A model generated the notes under the pieces. It worked only from the letters and a program-made list of their open reading frames with translations. It made no database searches and was not told the DNA's origin. This document shows positions 1 through 11,404 of a stretch of 64,000 nt of DNA, piece by piece. The position numbers and the translations under genes were made by a program. The stretch comes from Actinomucor elegans (taxonomy: Eukaryota > Mucoromycota > Mucoromycetes > Mucorales > Mucoraceae). The stretch is from assembly GCA_026027325.1 (NCBI GenBank), contig JAMSLZ010000014.1, positions 1 to 64,000 of the forward strand. The letters are read 5' to 3'. The first letter of the stretch is position 1. Each line of letters begins with the position of its first letter.

Positions 1-30
1 TCAAATCACTCGTATTTGACCATTTTACAG

Positions 31-114
31 TTTGAGGAGTATCCGCTTGTATATGGTGATTGGAAGTTCATCTTGCCATATACTTATCTTTCAAATGAAA
101 AGAGCTATTCGTGA
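31..114 (+). CDS. Terminal exon of an unidentified gene (5' part outside window)
   Basis: A splice acceptor (TTTTACAG, ending at 30) is followed by 27 codons and a TGA stop at 112-114. The peptide is rich in aromatic residues (FEEYPLVYGDWKF near its start). The rest of the gene lies upstream of the window, so the family cannot be named. The acceptor and the open frame to a stop are visible; that this is a real exon is inference. Confidence 0.4.
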   Translation, partial: FEEYPLVYGDWKFILPYTYLSNEKSYS

Positions 115-189
115 TGAAAAGACAGCAGAAATGTAAAGTTTTATTTGTACATTCAAATGAGACAACTAAGCTGTTTATTTAATAGGGCT

Positions 190-494
190 CAATTGGCCAT
201 GGTTGCGATCACCGTTGCTCTTAGTAAAGGCAAAGTGCAAGTAATGCGCCTTTGGCCGCCTGCTAAAGATATACATCCGCGATTCAATATATGAATCATG
301 TTATTAGAAATTACTACAAATATCGTCAGTATTTTGTCTATGTCGATGATATTGGTTCGCTTTCTTCTGAAGTCAAGGAGCGTTTCCCTATCTGGATTTC
401 GTACAAAGCAAGCGACTTTACTCTACATTTTCTTAATGCACTTTTGATACTTACATTCTTTCTTATCGTAATATCTACTCTTTATCAACATTAA
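190..494 (+). pseudogene. Possible frameshifted coding fragment, unidentified
   Basis: Two open stretches in different frames follow each other. One starts at the ATG near 199 and stops near 294; the other runs from 291 to 494 and ends in a hydrophobic segment. They could be one protein broken by a single-base shift, as in the neighbouring genes. The segment YKYRQYFVYVDDIG recalls the start of UPF0598/DUF4505 proteins (Y-F-x-Y-x-D-x-x-G-x-L), but the downstream hallmark residues of that family are not visible. I do not assign it. Confidence 0.2.
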
Positions 495-727
495 TGTACT
501 CCCCTCATTTTCTTTTTTTTTTTTCTTTCTCCTTTTTCGAAAAAGAAATATAATCTCTAATGCCAATACATAAAAACAAACCTATTATATGCTATTTATC
601 TTATAACAATAACAATATACCGGCAAATTATGTACAAGCAAAGTTAAAAAAAAAGCATGATGTATTGTATTGCATTTTTTTTGGGAGGGGGATTTACTGA
701 TGATATATGTCTTTTAACAGTTTACTT

Positions 728-1535
728 CTAAGTAGAAGCATACTAGGAGCGAAGAAAAAAAAAGGTGAATAAAGAAACTCTTTAAACAATCAAACGCGTT
801 TTTTACCTTGTTGACATATTCTTGAGCAATCTTGTTGAATTTGGGTCGGTTACTGTTATAAATTTCGGCGATAGAAGCACAAGAGCATCATCTGGATTAG
901 GTGTTTCCAATAAACTAGCAAGCGCTTGTAAAACTAGAAAGACTATTCAATAAACTTATTTCCGTATCATATTGTTTTACGTTTTACCATTCACTAATCT
1001 TGTAGCAGGCTTCCAGATATCAGGCTTCAAAGATCTACACAGATAGATCCGTCATCATCGATATTGGGATGATAAATTTAGTGATAAATTTCATCTAAAA
1101 TTAAATAGTTATCAGTTCAACTCTGCAAGCACTTTGAAATGGTCTTTTTTTTTAATGTTACCTTTGGTGGTTTGAAAGGATAATCGGCTGAAAAAGTGAT
1201 GTCTAACTTAAAACGGCCTCCTTGATAAGGGCTACCTTGCTAGAGATATAGACTAAGTGAACCATGTTCAACAAGAAATCAAATGCCAAATACTTACTGG
1301 CCCATTCAAAGTGCCTAAAACAAACTGTGAGTATACTTGTGGATAAGTTGTTCGAATATGTTTTACCTTGCCAATGGAACATGTCTCATCAATGGGTCCT
1401 GCAGACACACCTGGAGGTGGGTTCTTTGTCAAATCTGCCAATTCCTATCACATGCACAAGCGTTATTTTTTAATTCCAACTACAGCCTCGGTTGAGATGT
1501 TGAACTGTTACCTTTTGGATACGTTTCAAAGCCAT
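728..1535 (-). pseudogene. Ubiquitin-conjugating enzyme E2 (UBC fold), seven exons, frame broken by four 1-nt deletions
   Basis: E2 enzymes carry ubiquitin as a thioester on a catalytic cysteine and pass it on with E3 ligases. Seven exons can be read on the minus strand: 1512-1535, 1367-1444, 1298-1314 (17 nt), 1162-1239, 988-1094, 807-933 and 728-742. The UBC core is unmistakable: [39 protein letters not shown] with the HPN motif and active-site Cys, then PNPDDALV. The exons sum to 446 nt. Adding one base at each of four sites (near 1385, 1080, 1037 and 893) gives 450 nt, a 149-residue E2 of normal length. No conserved residue is substituted, so this is either very recent decay or base-calling error. 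The subfamily (UBE2D-like or another class I E2) is not settled. Confidence 0.8.
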
Positions 1536-2189
1536 TTTGTTATTTTAAATGCTTAATAGAAAGAATAAAAAAAACGCCATGTTGACGCGACCTTTCTCAA
1601 TCATAAAAGCGTCGCGGAGTTTGAGTTTATTTCAAATGTGCTAAACCTCTCTCTCTCTCACAAAAAAAGCTTCAAATTGATAAATGCATAAATTCAAGTA
1701 CGATAGAGCTTGGTAATAATCTACTCTTTAATGATTTAACTGAAGGGTATGAGGCATAGTTTCTCGGAGGAAACAATCATGTAATACCCAGCATGGACAC
1801 ATGACGGAGAAAAAAAAAGAGGGCTGTATAGTTGGCTAAATGTATGATACATCGTCAGGATAAGACATCTTAAGAATTGCTCATAGGAACTAATGGGTAC
1901 TCATATATTTATGTAGAATGAATTAACAACGAACATATTTGGTATAGTTTTTTTTAAACCGAACGAAGAGAGTTTGAGAGAAAGACATAAGAGGTTAATA
2001 TAATATATATACAGTAAACGACATTGATATTCTTGATAGTAAATTCATTTCAAAGAGTTATTGTCTCGAATAATATTACTCCTTTCAATTTAGTGATCTC
2101 AGAGAATAATTTCACCATATCGAGGTCATTAATTAAAAAAAAAAGGCTATTCACTAATGATAATTATGCAATAAGAAAGCGTTCGAATC
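1536..2189. other. Gene-free AT-rich stretch
   Basis: No supportable ORF on either strand. It holds a short CT-repeat followed by an A-run near 1649-1669 and otherwise AT-rich sequence. It includes the upstream region of the minus-strand E2 gene. Confidence 0.5.
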
Positions 2190-2500
2190 ATATAATATGG
2201 TAGTAGCATAGAAGTAAATCTTGAACTCTAATAGATGTAACAGTCCATTTGAGCATGGAATGTCAATTAGTAGTACATTGAACAGGGATGCATCGAGAGA
2301 TCTATCAGATCATCAGGACTAATTTGCATGATCTACATGTACTTTACAGCCATTCACTAAAATAGTATATTCATGGCAGTTTAATCAGACGATAGTCCCA
2401 AAAGGCGCATAATCCATTATACAATTGTACTGCTTAAAAAATTCGATATAAAGCCGGAATTAGTCAAGAAATATAGTGATGATCAAAATTGAAGAGTGTA
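2190..2500 (-). repeat. Degenerate ~170-bp tandem repeat, about two units (family A)
   Basis: Two reverse-oriented units are recognisable. One contains CCATTTGAGCATGG, ACATTGAAC (2275-2283) and GAGAGATCTATCAGATC. The next contains CATTCACTAAAATAGTAT and AAAGCCGGAATTAGTCAAG (about 2450). They are about 167-175 bp apart. The same motif order recurs at the other family A loci in this window, listed separately. Confidence 0.55.
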
Positions 2501-3689
2501 CTTGGGTTTAAAATTTCAATCATTCTCCTTTTTTTTGTGAAGCATGGAAAATGCATTTTTCATGCATAGTTTTAATAGTATAAAATTGATATTCCTGATC
2601 ATATGCAACAATATTTATTGTGGGTTTTATTGTATATAAAACACTCGAGGAAATAGCTTCATTTGTACAAAATGGAGAAACAACCATTTCTCAAAATAAT
2701 TCAATCGATTGAAGGAAACAGCGAATACTCTTGCTTTATACAATGTGTATTCTAATTCTACGTGAATTAGATTAAATAAATTCTAGTTTACGGTTATTAG
2801 CTATTAAAAGCGGCATCAAAATTCATACTAAAAAAAAAAAAAAAAAAAAAGTTATTCTAAAAAGTCATCGTATATTTCGCTAGCCCATAGAACATGAGAA
2901 GGTTTCATAGTAGCGGTAAATCTTCGAATGGTATTAAAGGCGTTGTGTATTCTTGACTTACCTCATATGCTTTTATCCTTACTCTACATTAGTCTTATAC
3001 CATGCACCTACATCTCTTTTATATTACATTATCATTTCCTCCACTCCGTTCATATCATTTCATCAATGAGAGAATGCATTAATTGACGTAATATACTTCT
3101 GTATAAATATCAAATTGCAAAATAAAAAGTCATCATAGAGATATTGTCTATAATGCAGGTTGTTGAATGCAGTTTAAAGTATGCACTAATGCTTTGTTTA
3201 TAGCTTAAATGCCAATATAACTTGATTAAGTAAATTTAAGCTAAGCTCCGAGATCAGATGAAGAGTAGCATCAGTCATGGGATGGCTAATGGGTTATGGT
3301 AATATTTTCACATATATTTTCCAACTCTATAGTATTTCCCCATTTATGGTAACCACGTATTCCCTTCCATTTGAAACTCACGCCAGGCATTTAATAGGCA
3401 GAGTATAGTAGCATTTTCCAGCATAAACCGATACATCAATATTTTTTTTAAAAAAAAGTCTATCTCTTCGGCTATTTAAATAGTAGTAGCATACCTCAGA
3501 ATCTCCTGTTGCATATATTGAAGCTGTTACTTTAGCTGCATTAGAATGAAGGTATTACATTTGATAAGACGCGCTTGTTCTTTATTGCAATATGACGATT
3601 ACAATCAATCAATATGAATCTTTTTTAAAGCTTTGAAAGAATACAGCAAAGGATGAGGGGATCACAGATCCATGTTTATACTAGACAAA
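2501..3689. other. Gene-free AT-rich stretch with a poly(A) tract
   Basis: No coding signal that I can support. A run of 21 A lies at 2830-2850. The sequence beside it does not resemble a recognisable retroelement, so the run may be a decayed retroposon tail or a simple repeat. Confidence 0.4.
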
Positions 3690-4240
3690 AAGTCGTTGTT
3701 TGATAAGATTGTATCCGAGTTGTAGCACACTACCATTGTAACATATTCCAGATTTCTTGAATAACACCAATAACTCTTTAGAGTGATACTGATCCTTTAA
3801 AAAAATGTTTGGGAAGAATTCGCAAAAAGATGAGATTGATAATACTAAGTAAATTGCTTTGTTAACAGTTTGTTAACGACACACAGTATCACGATCGTTA
3901 AACTAAGCCTTTCCAAAACTTTATGAGGACTTTCTTAAAGTGACACTGATCCTCTTGAGGCTTTGAAAAAAAAATTCTATTGAAAATGGACATCAGATGT
4001 GAATATGTCGTGTATCTTCTAACAGAAGAGTCAATTATCAATCAAGGCTATAAATTGCAATACCATCATGGCTGTTAGGTTTAGCCTTGATCTTGAAACA
4101 ACACATGAACTCCTTTGAAGTAGTACCGATCCTTTTAAAGTTTGAGGAAACTTTTAGAAGAATAGATAATGAGAAGAAATCAGGACGTGTATCTTAGCTG
4201 ATTCAAGTCGGCAGGTTTGAAAAAAAAAGCGAGATAATCT
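3690..4240 (+). repeat. Imperfect tandem repeat, three units of about 157-179 bp (family B)
   Basis: A block beginning AACTCTTTAGAGTGATACTGATCC recurs in altered form. The [GATAC/GACAC/GTACC]-TGATCC/CGATCC core starts near 3785, 3942 and 4121. Each copy is followed by an A/T-rich purine stretch. The second and third copies are also followed by a shared CGTGTATCTT motif. This motif order differs from family A, so I treat it as a separate tandem family. No ORF spans it. Confidence 0.5.
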
Positions 4241-4647
4241 CTTATTTGTGTTAAATAATATGAAGAGAATGACAAGGCAGCTGGAGGGTGAACATGTCGG
4301 TTATTAATCGATATAAGCAGAAACATTGTGGTGTATCCCTTTGTGCAGGCAAGCCTTTAATATAGCGTCTTTTACCTATTAGCAAGTGAATCAACTACTC
4401 TAGCAATGACAGAATATATTGCTAACTATTGTTCATCCAAAGCAATCGTGCTGTTCCAACTATTACTACAACTTGACTAGGTAGTTCTATTCCAAACAAC
4501 TATTGGTGTAGACATTTGCCAAAGTAATAGACACTATTTGATTACGAGTATCTCTCTTTGATTCTCTTAAAAAAAGCTTCGGTTTATGGCATCCATCAAT
4601 TATTTCTATCAATATAGTTGTCATATACCTTCATATTGAAATGAGCA

Positions 4648-4880
4648 TTTTTTTTTTTTTTTTTTTTAATACTCGAAAAAAACGCAACCAGTCGAGTATT
4701 TATGAAAGAATGCGAATAAGGGACTGGAACCCAGATTTGAACAGAGTTGTACTTGTCCAACTTACAAATCAGCCAAGTGTAGCCTAGCTGTTCATTTCTT
4801 AAAAATGCATTCTTTCTCTCTTTCTCTTTTCCAACCTTGAAAATGTCTTGCTGGATCAAAAATACCACTCCCTAACATAA
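4648..4880 (-). mobile_element. SINE-like retroposon with tRNA-related head and poly(A) tail
   Basis: On the minus strand the order is a segment with TTGGCTGATTTGTAAGTTGGA (resembling a pol III A box), then GGGTTCCAGTCCC (close to the B-box consensus GGTTCGANTCC) about 40 nt later, a short unrelated body, and a run of 20 A (T-run 4648-4667 on +). This head-body-tail order fits a tRNA-derived SINE. It does not fold as a functional tRNA in my reading. Other copies were not found in the window. Confidence 0.45.
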
Positions 4881-6158
4881 AATAGACCCTATCTTATAAA
4901 AAGACGGGCCTGTGTATCCCAGGCCTTGATAGGTGAGTCGGAAATTCGCGGCCGTTAATTGAGGTCCTTGGTGCAACCTTCTTTCACCGTCACCGATAAA
5001 GTTCATTGTATAGTACTACGTTAAATAATGAGCCTTCAAAACCGTATTTGGTACTCTGTATTCCATGCTAATTACTGGACTAAAAAAGAGGCTTTGCTTT
5101 CATCATAGTAGAAAAATAACGTTATTTAGAAGCAGAATCATGTAGTGCTGGCTGTGCCATTTGATATACTCACTAAGGCATTGATTATATAAACTCTATT
5201 AATATCACCATAAAATAGAGAATTCTCAAATACAAAAATAATGGAAATTGAATATTTGTTTTTTTATATATATAATTTTGGTTGATTGTTTCAGCAATGA
5301 TCTAGCCTTAATAATTTGCAAATCACTTTGACCATAAATCCAGGCCATCAATATATAGATGATGCGTCATTTGAAAAAGGATAAATGATATCTAATCAAG
5401 TTTTTAACGTGTCTTTCTATCTAAATATATCGGCTATAGTGCCAATATCAAGATCGACACATATCGCCCAGTAATTACATACAGCTCCTTACAGGATGAT
5501 CGATACCAAGTTGAGATTTATCGATTATAATTCCCATGGGTAATCATATTTCAAAACGACTTTGAAACTGCGTATGAATCGATTCGACGTAGATTGAAAA
5601 GCAGTAATAATATCTCAGAGCATCTAAACTCTAGATTCATCTACGTTCTGTTTAAATCAAATATATGTTAAGATTTTCTACTGTGCTACCCATCTTGGAG
5701 TGGCGCTTTTTTTTATATATTTATATATATTTGTTATCAATTCTGTCCTACTGTTTGCTTTCTCTGTATATAATTTACTTTTAAGCATCTTCATTTGCGT
5801 TGGGATATATGTTTTGTTGGGTTTCATCGGGTTTGAATTGAATTGAACCAAAAAGAACCGAATTCCCGGACCCAATCATGTACATTCTTAAATAGGTTAC
5901 ACCGTGCATTTTTACTCGAGAATCTAAGTTAAAAAGTTCTCTAAAGTGTTATGTTAATATGTATAAAACTTTTATACATAATGAAATGGAAGCTTTTTGT
6001 TATTAATTAGAATCTTCTTGAAATAAAGTTGGAATTGTTATTGTGTTCTGTAGGTTCTATATGTTTTTGTTATACTGTCAAATAACAGTGTTTTTATTTG
6101 TATGTGCTGTTTATTTCTTTGTTATAAGGAATGGATAAAAGAGATATACACAGGCTTG

Positions 6159-6191
<33 letters not shown>

Positions 6192-6274
6192 AAAGGGTGC
6201 AGTTATATATAAGAATGCATCCCAACATATAGTATATAATAATAAGAAAGTTAATAATATAAAAGAAAAAAGAG
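4881..6274. other. Gene-free AT-rich stretch with a T26/A10 homopolymer block
   Basis: No supportable gene. A run of 26 T (6159-6184) is directly followed by 10 A (6185-6194), close to the 3' end of the minus-strand Myb/SANT-like gene. Short ORFs around 5680-5875 have no family resemblance. Confidence 0.4.
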
Positions 6275-7308
6275 CTACGCTTTGGCTTGTTCTTTACTCT
6301 TTACAAGTTCTAGTTCTAGTTCTAGTTTCTTTATAGTTAAAGCGTCGCGATCTAATTCTATTTCAGCTAAACGAATGGCATTATCTTGTGCCGTTCAGAT
6401 TCTGACTTTAGGGCTTCATATTCCGCTTGTTGGCAGCATAAGATGCTTGTTTGGCAGCATAACGCGCAATTCGAACATTGGGATTAGATATATCTGTTGA
6501 TTTTGTACTTGATTTTCGTTTGTTTCGCGCAGATTCTTCATTATCTACAGGTGGAAGGTCTACAGCATTGACGCGTGGAAGAGACCTTACAGACAGATGA
6601 GATAAAGATGTATATAAAAATATATCTTACCATGATCCTCGGCGTATCATGTGTGGTGGAATAGACAGGGCCCTTAGACGATCTTCATTAAGATGAGGTA
6701 ATAGTGCAGTATTATCAAAAGAAGGTTCACAATCAGGTCGGGGAAGAATCGTATGAGGGCTTGGAGAATACGGCTTTGTAGTGGATATATGAGGTGTGAT
6801 CGGTGAAGTCGAAATAGGGGGAATGAAATTATCGCTTCTTTGTCCACCAAACAGCTGTTTACATTCTTTGTGATATTTACTGACTTCCTTGATTTTATCT
6901 ATTAGAAAAGTTAGATTAAAATACCGAGAACAAAACAAGCTTAGTTTACCTTCAATCAAAGCTTCATTTTGTACAAGTATTCAATTGCTGCCTTAATTGT
7001 TCGGCTTCTCGGTATCCTTTCTCCAAAGACATGAGCTTGGATCTGACCGAGATAGCCATATATTCACCTTCAAATAGTTTCTTGGCTACTTCTCGACAGG
7101 CTTGCGCTTATTACGTGTAGTTTACCTTCATTCTCAGGTAAAGTAAGCCACTGTAATATCTTTTGACTTCATCGTCAGACCAGTACTTATAGTTTCGCGG
7201 CTTCTTTGAAGAGTGTACATGTTCCTGAGGTGAATCAGAAGAATTTGTTGAAGGCGGCGTCTCTGGAATAAACTTCACATCGCGTGTAGGTGAGCCCGTA
7301 ACTGACAT
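6275..7308 (-). pseudogene. Myb/SANT-like domain protein, frame broken by single-base deletions
   Basis: Translation starts at 7308 (MSVTGSPTRD). A Ser/Pro-rich leader is followed by KYWSDDEVKRYYSGLLYLR, then VAKKLFEGEY, VRSKLMSLEKGYREAEQLR and a helical segment ending KYHKECKQLFGG. This trihelix-type layout is typical of fungal Myb/SANT-like proteins, whose members bind DNA. A low-complexity middle and a C-terminal coiled coil (LAEIELDRDALTIKKLELEL) run to a TAG at 6275-6277. Three single-base deletions break the frame, near 6968, 6430 and 6391. The junction near 7105-7130 needs either a 25-nt intron or a larger deletion and is unresolved. The assignment rests on sequence pattern only. Confidence 0.55.
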
Positions 7309-8026
7309 GTAATAATTCTTTTCTATTACAAAGAGAAAGAGAAAGAAAGAAAAACGAAAAAAAAAGAGAGAGAGAGAGAGAGAAGAAGAAAAAAGAGAGA
7401 AATTGCCCACTTTTTAAAAGGTAGGGAAAAGGTTTTTTATTTGAAAAACCGATTATTGAAACAAGAAAATATTACTGTTAAACCCCACTTTGAACGGCAA
7501 GTTTGCATATAAAGAACTCGAAAGTTATAATAGAATCTATTCTGTATAACCTTAACGGAATTTCAATATAACTTTACAAGTTAAATCTACAGTCAAGTAG
7601 TAAATCAATTGAGTCATGATCTTTATCAAAACACGGCCTTTAAAATCAATTAGATTATGTAACGACATTTGAATGATACAAAACCAGTTAAAAGTCGCTT
7701 AAAAATCGAAAGATTCCCAATTTCAGTCGGATACAGTCTTTTCTGACCCTGTTTATGTATTATGAAACCAAGAATACTCATTATACCATATGTATTTTTT
7801 TCAAGGTTTGTCCGCAAAACATGATTTCGAAAAACCGTCACACAGAAGGATGGCGGAATGACGGCGGTTTAACACAAGCCAATAAATGTGGGTCGGGGTA
7901 GGAGGCGGGATATTAATATTCATTTGCTGCAGTTTTCTGAAGCCCTTTTGCTCGGGATTCTTTCTGCAGAACAAAACCCGTCTTAGTTTAATAACGCTCT
8001 TCTAAAACGGCATAATATCTTGTACG
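7309..8026. promoter_or_regulatory. Divergent intergenic region between Myb/SANT-like gene and VPS34
   Basis: The two flanking genes start outwards from this 718-bp gap. It contains a purine-rich GA/AAAG tract (7325-7400) beside the minus-strand start, and a GC-richer patch (7850-7920, with GGGTCGGGGTAGGAGGCGGG). The patch could be an upstream element of VPS34, but no named factor site is claimed. Confidence 0.35.
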
Positions 8027-10774
8027 ATGGACTTTTCATATTGTCTAACAAGGGACGTTCAATTACCTGTCTCCATTAGAATGTAAGCCGAACGCGTTTA
8101 CATTATAGATTTCATTCATTTTTATTCTAATCACTCCAAGTAGTGCTACGCTTGAAGGAAAATATCAGTATGACGAGTAAGCTTCTTTTATTTCGAGAAA
8201 AAAAAAGTTTCGATTTATCAATAATAATAGGAGTTTACCCGAACTATTTGTCACTGTTCAGCTATTTGGTGATAATAAACCGTTGACAATACCTGTAAAA
8301 ACTAGTTACAAAGCATTCAAGAATCATTGGAGGTAAAAATATAAAGGATACGTAATCTATATGTATGTATTGAAAGCTGGTATCTAGTTGGAATGAATGG
8401 TTAACTCTACCGATCAAATACTGTGATTTGCCCGCTTCTGCTCAGTTTGCAATCACAGTGTGGGATACTATCGGACCTCGTAAAGTGAAACCTGTTGGAG
8501 GCACGACGTTGCGGTTATTTGGAAAGCAATGGCAAGTCTACAATTGCTAGACCAATTATGAATTTGCTTGTGAAACTCATCCTTCAACTATAGTACACTC
8601 CGAAAAGGCAAACACAAGTTGCATTTATGGCCAGATCGTGAGGCAGATGGCAGTATAGAGACAGTCACTCCAAGTAAAGTCAAAAACAAAGACGATAATG
8701 ATATGAACAAGCTGGAAAAGGTAAACATCTTTGGAGAAGGGGAGGGGGAGAGGGTTATTAGCAGCATTCTCTAATGGGATACAAGCTGGTAAAACGATAT
8801 GACTGTGGTGATATCCGACCTGAAGAATGGCTAGATGTTATGGCCTTTAGACAAATCGAAAACATTCACAAGGTAGATACAAACGAAGAATTTAAGGGGG
8901 GAAACGCTTGTTAACATGGTTTCCGATGAACAGAAAGCGTCCAAATGTCCATCGATTTGGCTTTATATGTGATTTACCAAAATTTGATTTCCAGTAGTTT
9001 ACGGCGAAATGTTTGTTATATTGGTTAATGAATCAATTCTAGTTTGATTCATATTGATAATCTAGGAATATGATCTGCCAGGTCCATTTTCTGTCCTATC
9101 TGTTACTGGTCAAATACAAAGTGAAACACCCATGATGACTGCCATGAGCCAACAAATCTATCCAGATATAATGGAGCGCCAACTGCCTCAAAACAATTAT
9201 GCGGTAGTATTGGATACAGACTTTCAGCGCGATAACCCGGTAGAAGCCAAGCATCGTCGGCTCGTTCGTAGTCATCGAAATGGACCTCTTGATCGTGATC
9301 TTAAACCAACCCAAAGATTCGTGATGAGCTGAATGTAAGATATACATTTTCAAAATCGCAGTGATATTTATTGTTTCTTCCGAGTATCATGTCCTATCCA
9401 CCCACTCAAATGTTGACACCCGAGGAAAAGGATCTTGTTTGGAAGTTTAGATTTTATTTGACCAGAGAAAAGCGGGTAAATTATCTTATAAACTGACCTA
9501 ATCCTTACCCAGTATTCATCACATTCGAATAGGCTTTGACCAAATTCTTGAAATGTGTTGTGTGGACTGATCCTACCGAAGTAAGACAGCCGTAGAATTG
9601 CTGCCTCTGTGGGTAGATATTGACGTTGATGATGCTTTGGAAACTGTTGGGGAAAGAGTTTGAAAACAGATCAGTTCGTTCTTATGCGGTCAATCAACTT
9701 CGAAAGGCAGATGCTGATGTATGTAATCTAATGCAAAGTCTTATTGTTAAAACTCATGTAGTACCATGCAGGACCTATTATTATATCTGTTACAACTTGT
9801 GCAAGCCCTTAAGTTTGAATATGTAGATGACAAGGATCCTGATCCTAATAACTCTCCCTAGTGCAATTTTTGATTGATCGTGCTATCGTAACCCAGTCCT
9901 GGGCACTTCTCTTCATTGGTAAAACTAAGTTGTACTATCGTATGCATATCAATAACCCTGAAATACTAGGTACCTCATGGTAGAATGTGAAGATAAATTG
10001 GCGGTAAATTGTATGCCAAGGTTACCTATCACTATTTCCAGGACTTATTGCAGGTAACTTTCTCGCGCTATCTTGCTTTATCTCGTGAAGATTAATCCAC
10101 CTTTAATGTAAGAAGATACCCAATGGATATGAAAGAAGAGACGTCTTGCGACGTCAAGCTGAATTAGTTTCTAAACTCTCCAACATGGCCTCCAAAGTAC
10201 GCGCCATGAAGGAACCAGACTGAAAAAGATCGATCTATTACGCGCGAAACTATCAGAACCCAAACGAAAACTACACGAATTTGAGCCACTGAGTCTCCCA
10301 CTGGATCCAACGAAACAAGTAGTTGGCATTATACCAAGTAAACACGTGTTTCTTCTTACAGAATACCCCTACTGATCATTTTGAATATAGCAGGCAAATC
10401 TGGCGTGTTCAACAGTAACCTTCAACCTCTTCGGATCACATTTCAGTGTCAAGATAGCTCTGAATACCCCGTCATCTTCAAATACGGTGATGACTTGAGA
10501 CAAGATCAACTGGTGATTCAAATCATTTCCTTGATGGATAAGCTATTGCTCAAAGAAAATTTGGATTTGAAACTGACGCCTTACAAAGTGCTTGCAACAG
10601 GCACAGAACATGGCATGATGCAGTTTGTACCCTCTAGTTCTTTGGCCGCTGTGTTAAATGAACACCAAAACAACGTGTTGAGTTTCTTTAGAAAGCATCA
10701 TCCTAGTGATGAACCGGGTAACGTCTATGGTATTGATCCTAAGGTCATGGAAACCTATACAAGAAGTTGTGGTA

Positions 10775-10820
<46 letters not shown>

Positions 10821-11404
10821 CTGCTGCTGCTGCTGCTGCTTTATGATATGTTTATTAACTCCCAGTGAATAGCTGGTTATTGTGTGATTACTTATTATTA
10901 GGTGTGGGCGATCGTCACTTGGATAATCTATTACTTTCGCCTGATGGTCACCTCTTTCACGTTGATTTTGGTTTTATTCTCGGAAGGGATCCGAAGCCAT
11001 TTCCTCCACCCATGAAGTTGTGTAAAGAAATGATTGAGGCAATGGGAGGCGCTAATTCACCACATTATGCTAATTTCCAACAATACTGCTATACTGCTTT
11101 TACGACCTTGCGTAGAAATGCCAACTTGATTCTGAACTTGTTTTCATTGATGGTTGATGCTAATATACCTGATATCAAATTGAACCTGAAAAGGCTGTCA
11201 TGAAGGTTAGAATACAAGTAGTATATAGGTACATATTAGGCGACTAATCCATCATGATGATAGGTTCAAGAAAAGTTCAGATTGGATTTGAGTGAAGAGT
11301 TAGCTATTTCATATTTCCGCGGTTTGATATCTGAAAGCGTGAATGCTCTATTTCCTCAAATCATGGAAACCGTACACAAATGGGCGCAGTATTGGAGAAA
11401 GTAA
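8027..11404 (+). pseudogene. VPS34: Class III phosphatidylinositol 3-kinase Vps34, intron-rich, with about eleven 1-nt indels
   Basis: Vps34 phosphorylates phosphatidylinositol to PI3P in endosomal sorting and autophagy, in complex with Vps15 and Beclin/Atg6. The exons follow the family in order. The C2 domain comes first ([56 protein letters not shown]). The helical PIK domain follows ([36 protein letters not shown]). The kinase domain has [10 protein letters not shown], the catalytic loop [30 protein letters not shown] and a C-terminal HKWAQYWRK ending at 11404. The frame needs one-base changes near 8971, 8990, 9011, 9308, 9583, 9642 (an extra base), 9858, 10004, 10215, 10895 and 11182. All catalytic residues are intact, so sequencing error is at least as likely as true loss. 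One intron (8532-8593) uses a GC donor. Confidence 0.88.
10778..10842 (+). repeat. T39 homopolymer followed by a GCT microsatellite inside a VPS34 intron
   Basis: A run of 39 T (10778-10816) is followed by about eight GCT units. It lies just after the GTAAGC donor of the intron splitting the catalytic half of the kinase domain, between METYTRSC and the GYCVITY segment. It greatly extends the pyrimidine content of this intron. The exact T count may be unreliable. Confidence 0.8.

Noticed and set aside
1264..1556. Plus-strand ORFs over the E2 gene
   Set aside because: The minus strand carries the clear UBC-fold exons and splice sites; the plus-strand frames are chance.
4690..4770. Functional tRNA gene on the minus strand
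   Set aside because: Box-like elements are present, but acceptor and anticodon stems do not pair; the A-tail and body fit a SINE better.
5678..5875. Minus-strand 65-codon ORF (FLVQFNSNPMKPNK region)
   Set aside because: Composition and lack of splice or domain signals suggest chance; part of it is a short GGTTCAATTCAATTC-type simple repeat.
8960..11190. Programmed ribosomal frameshifting in VPS34
   Set aside because: About eleven shifts at different sites, also seen in four neighbouring genes, cannot be programmed; error or decay is the simpler reading.
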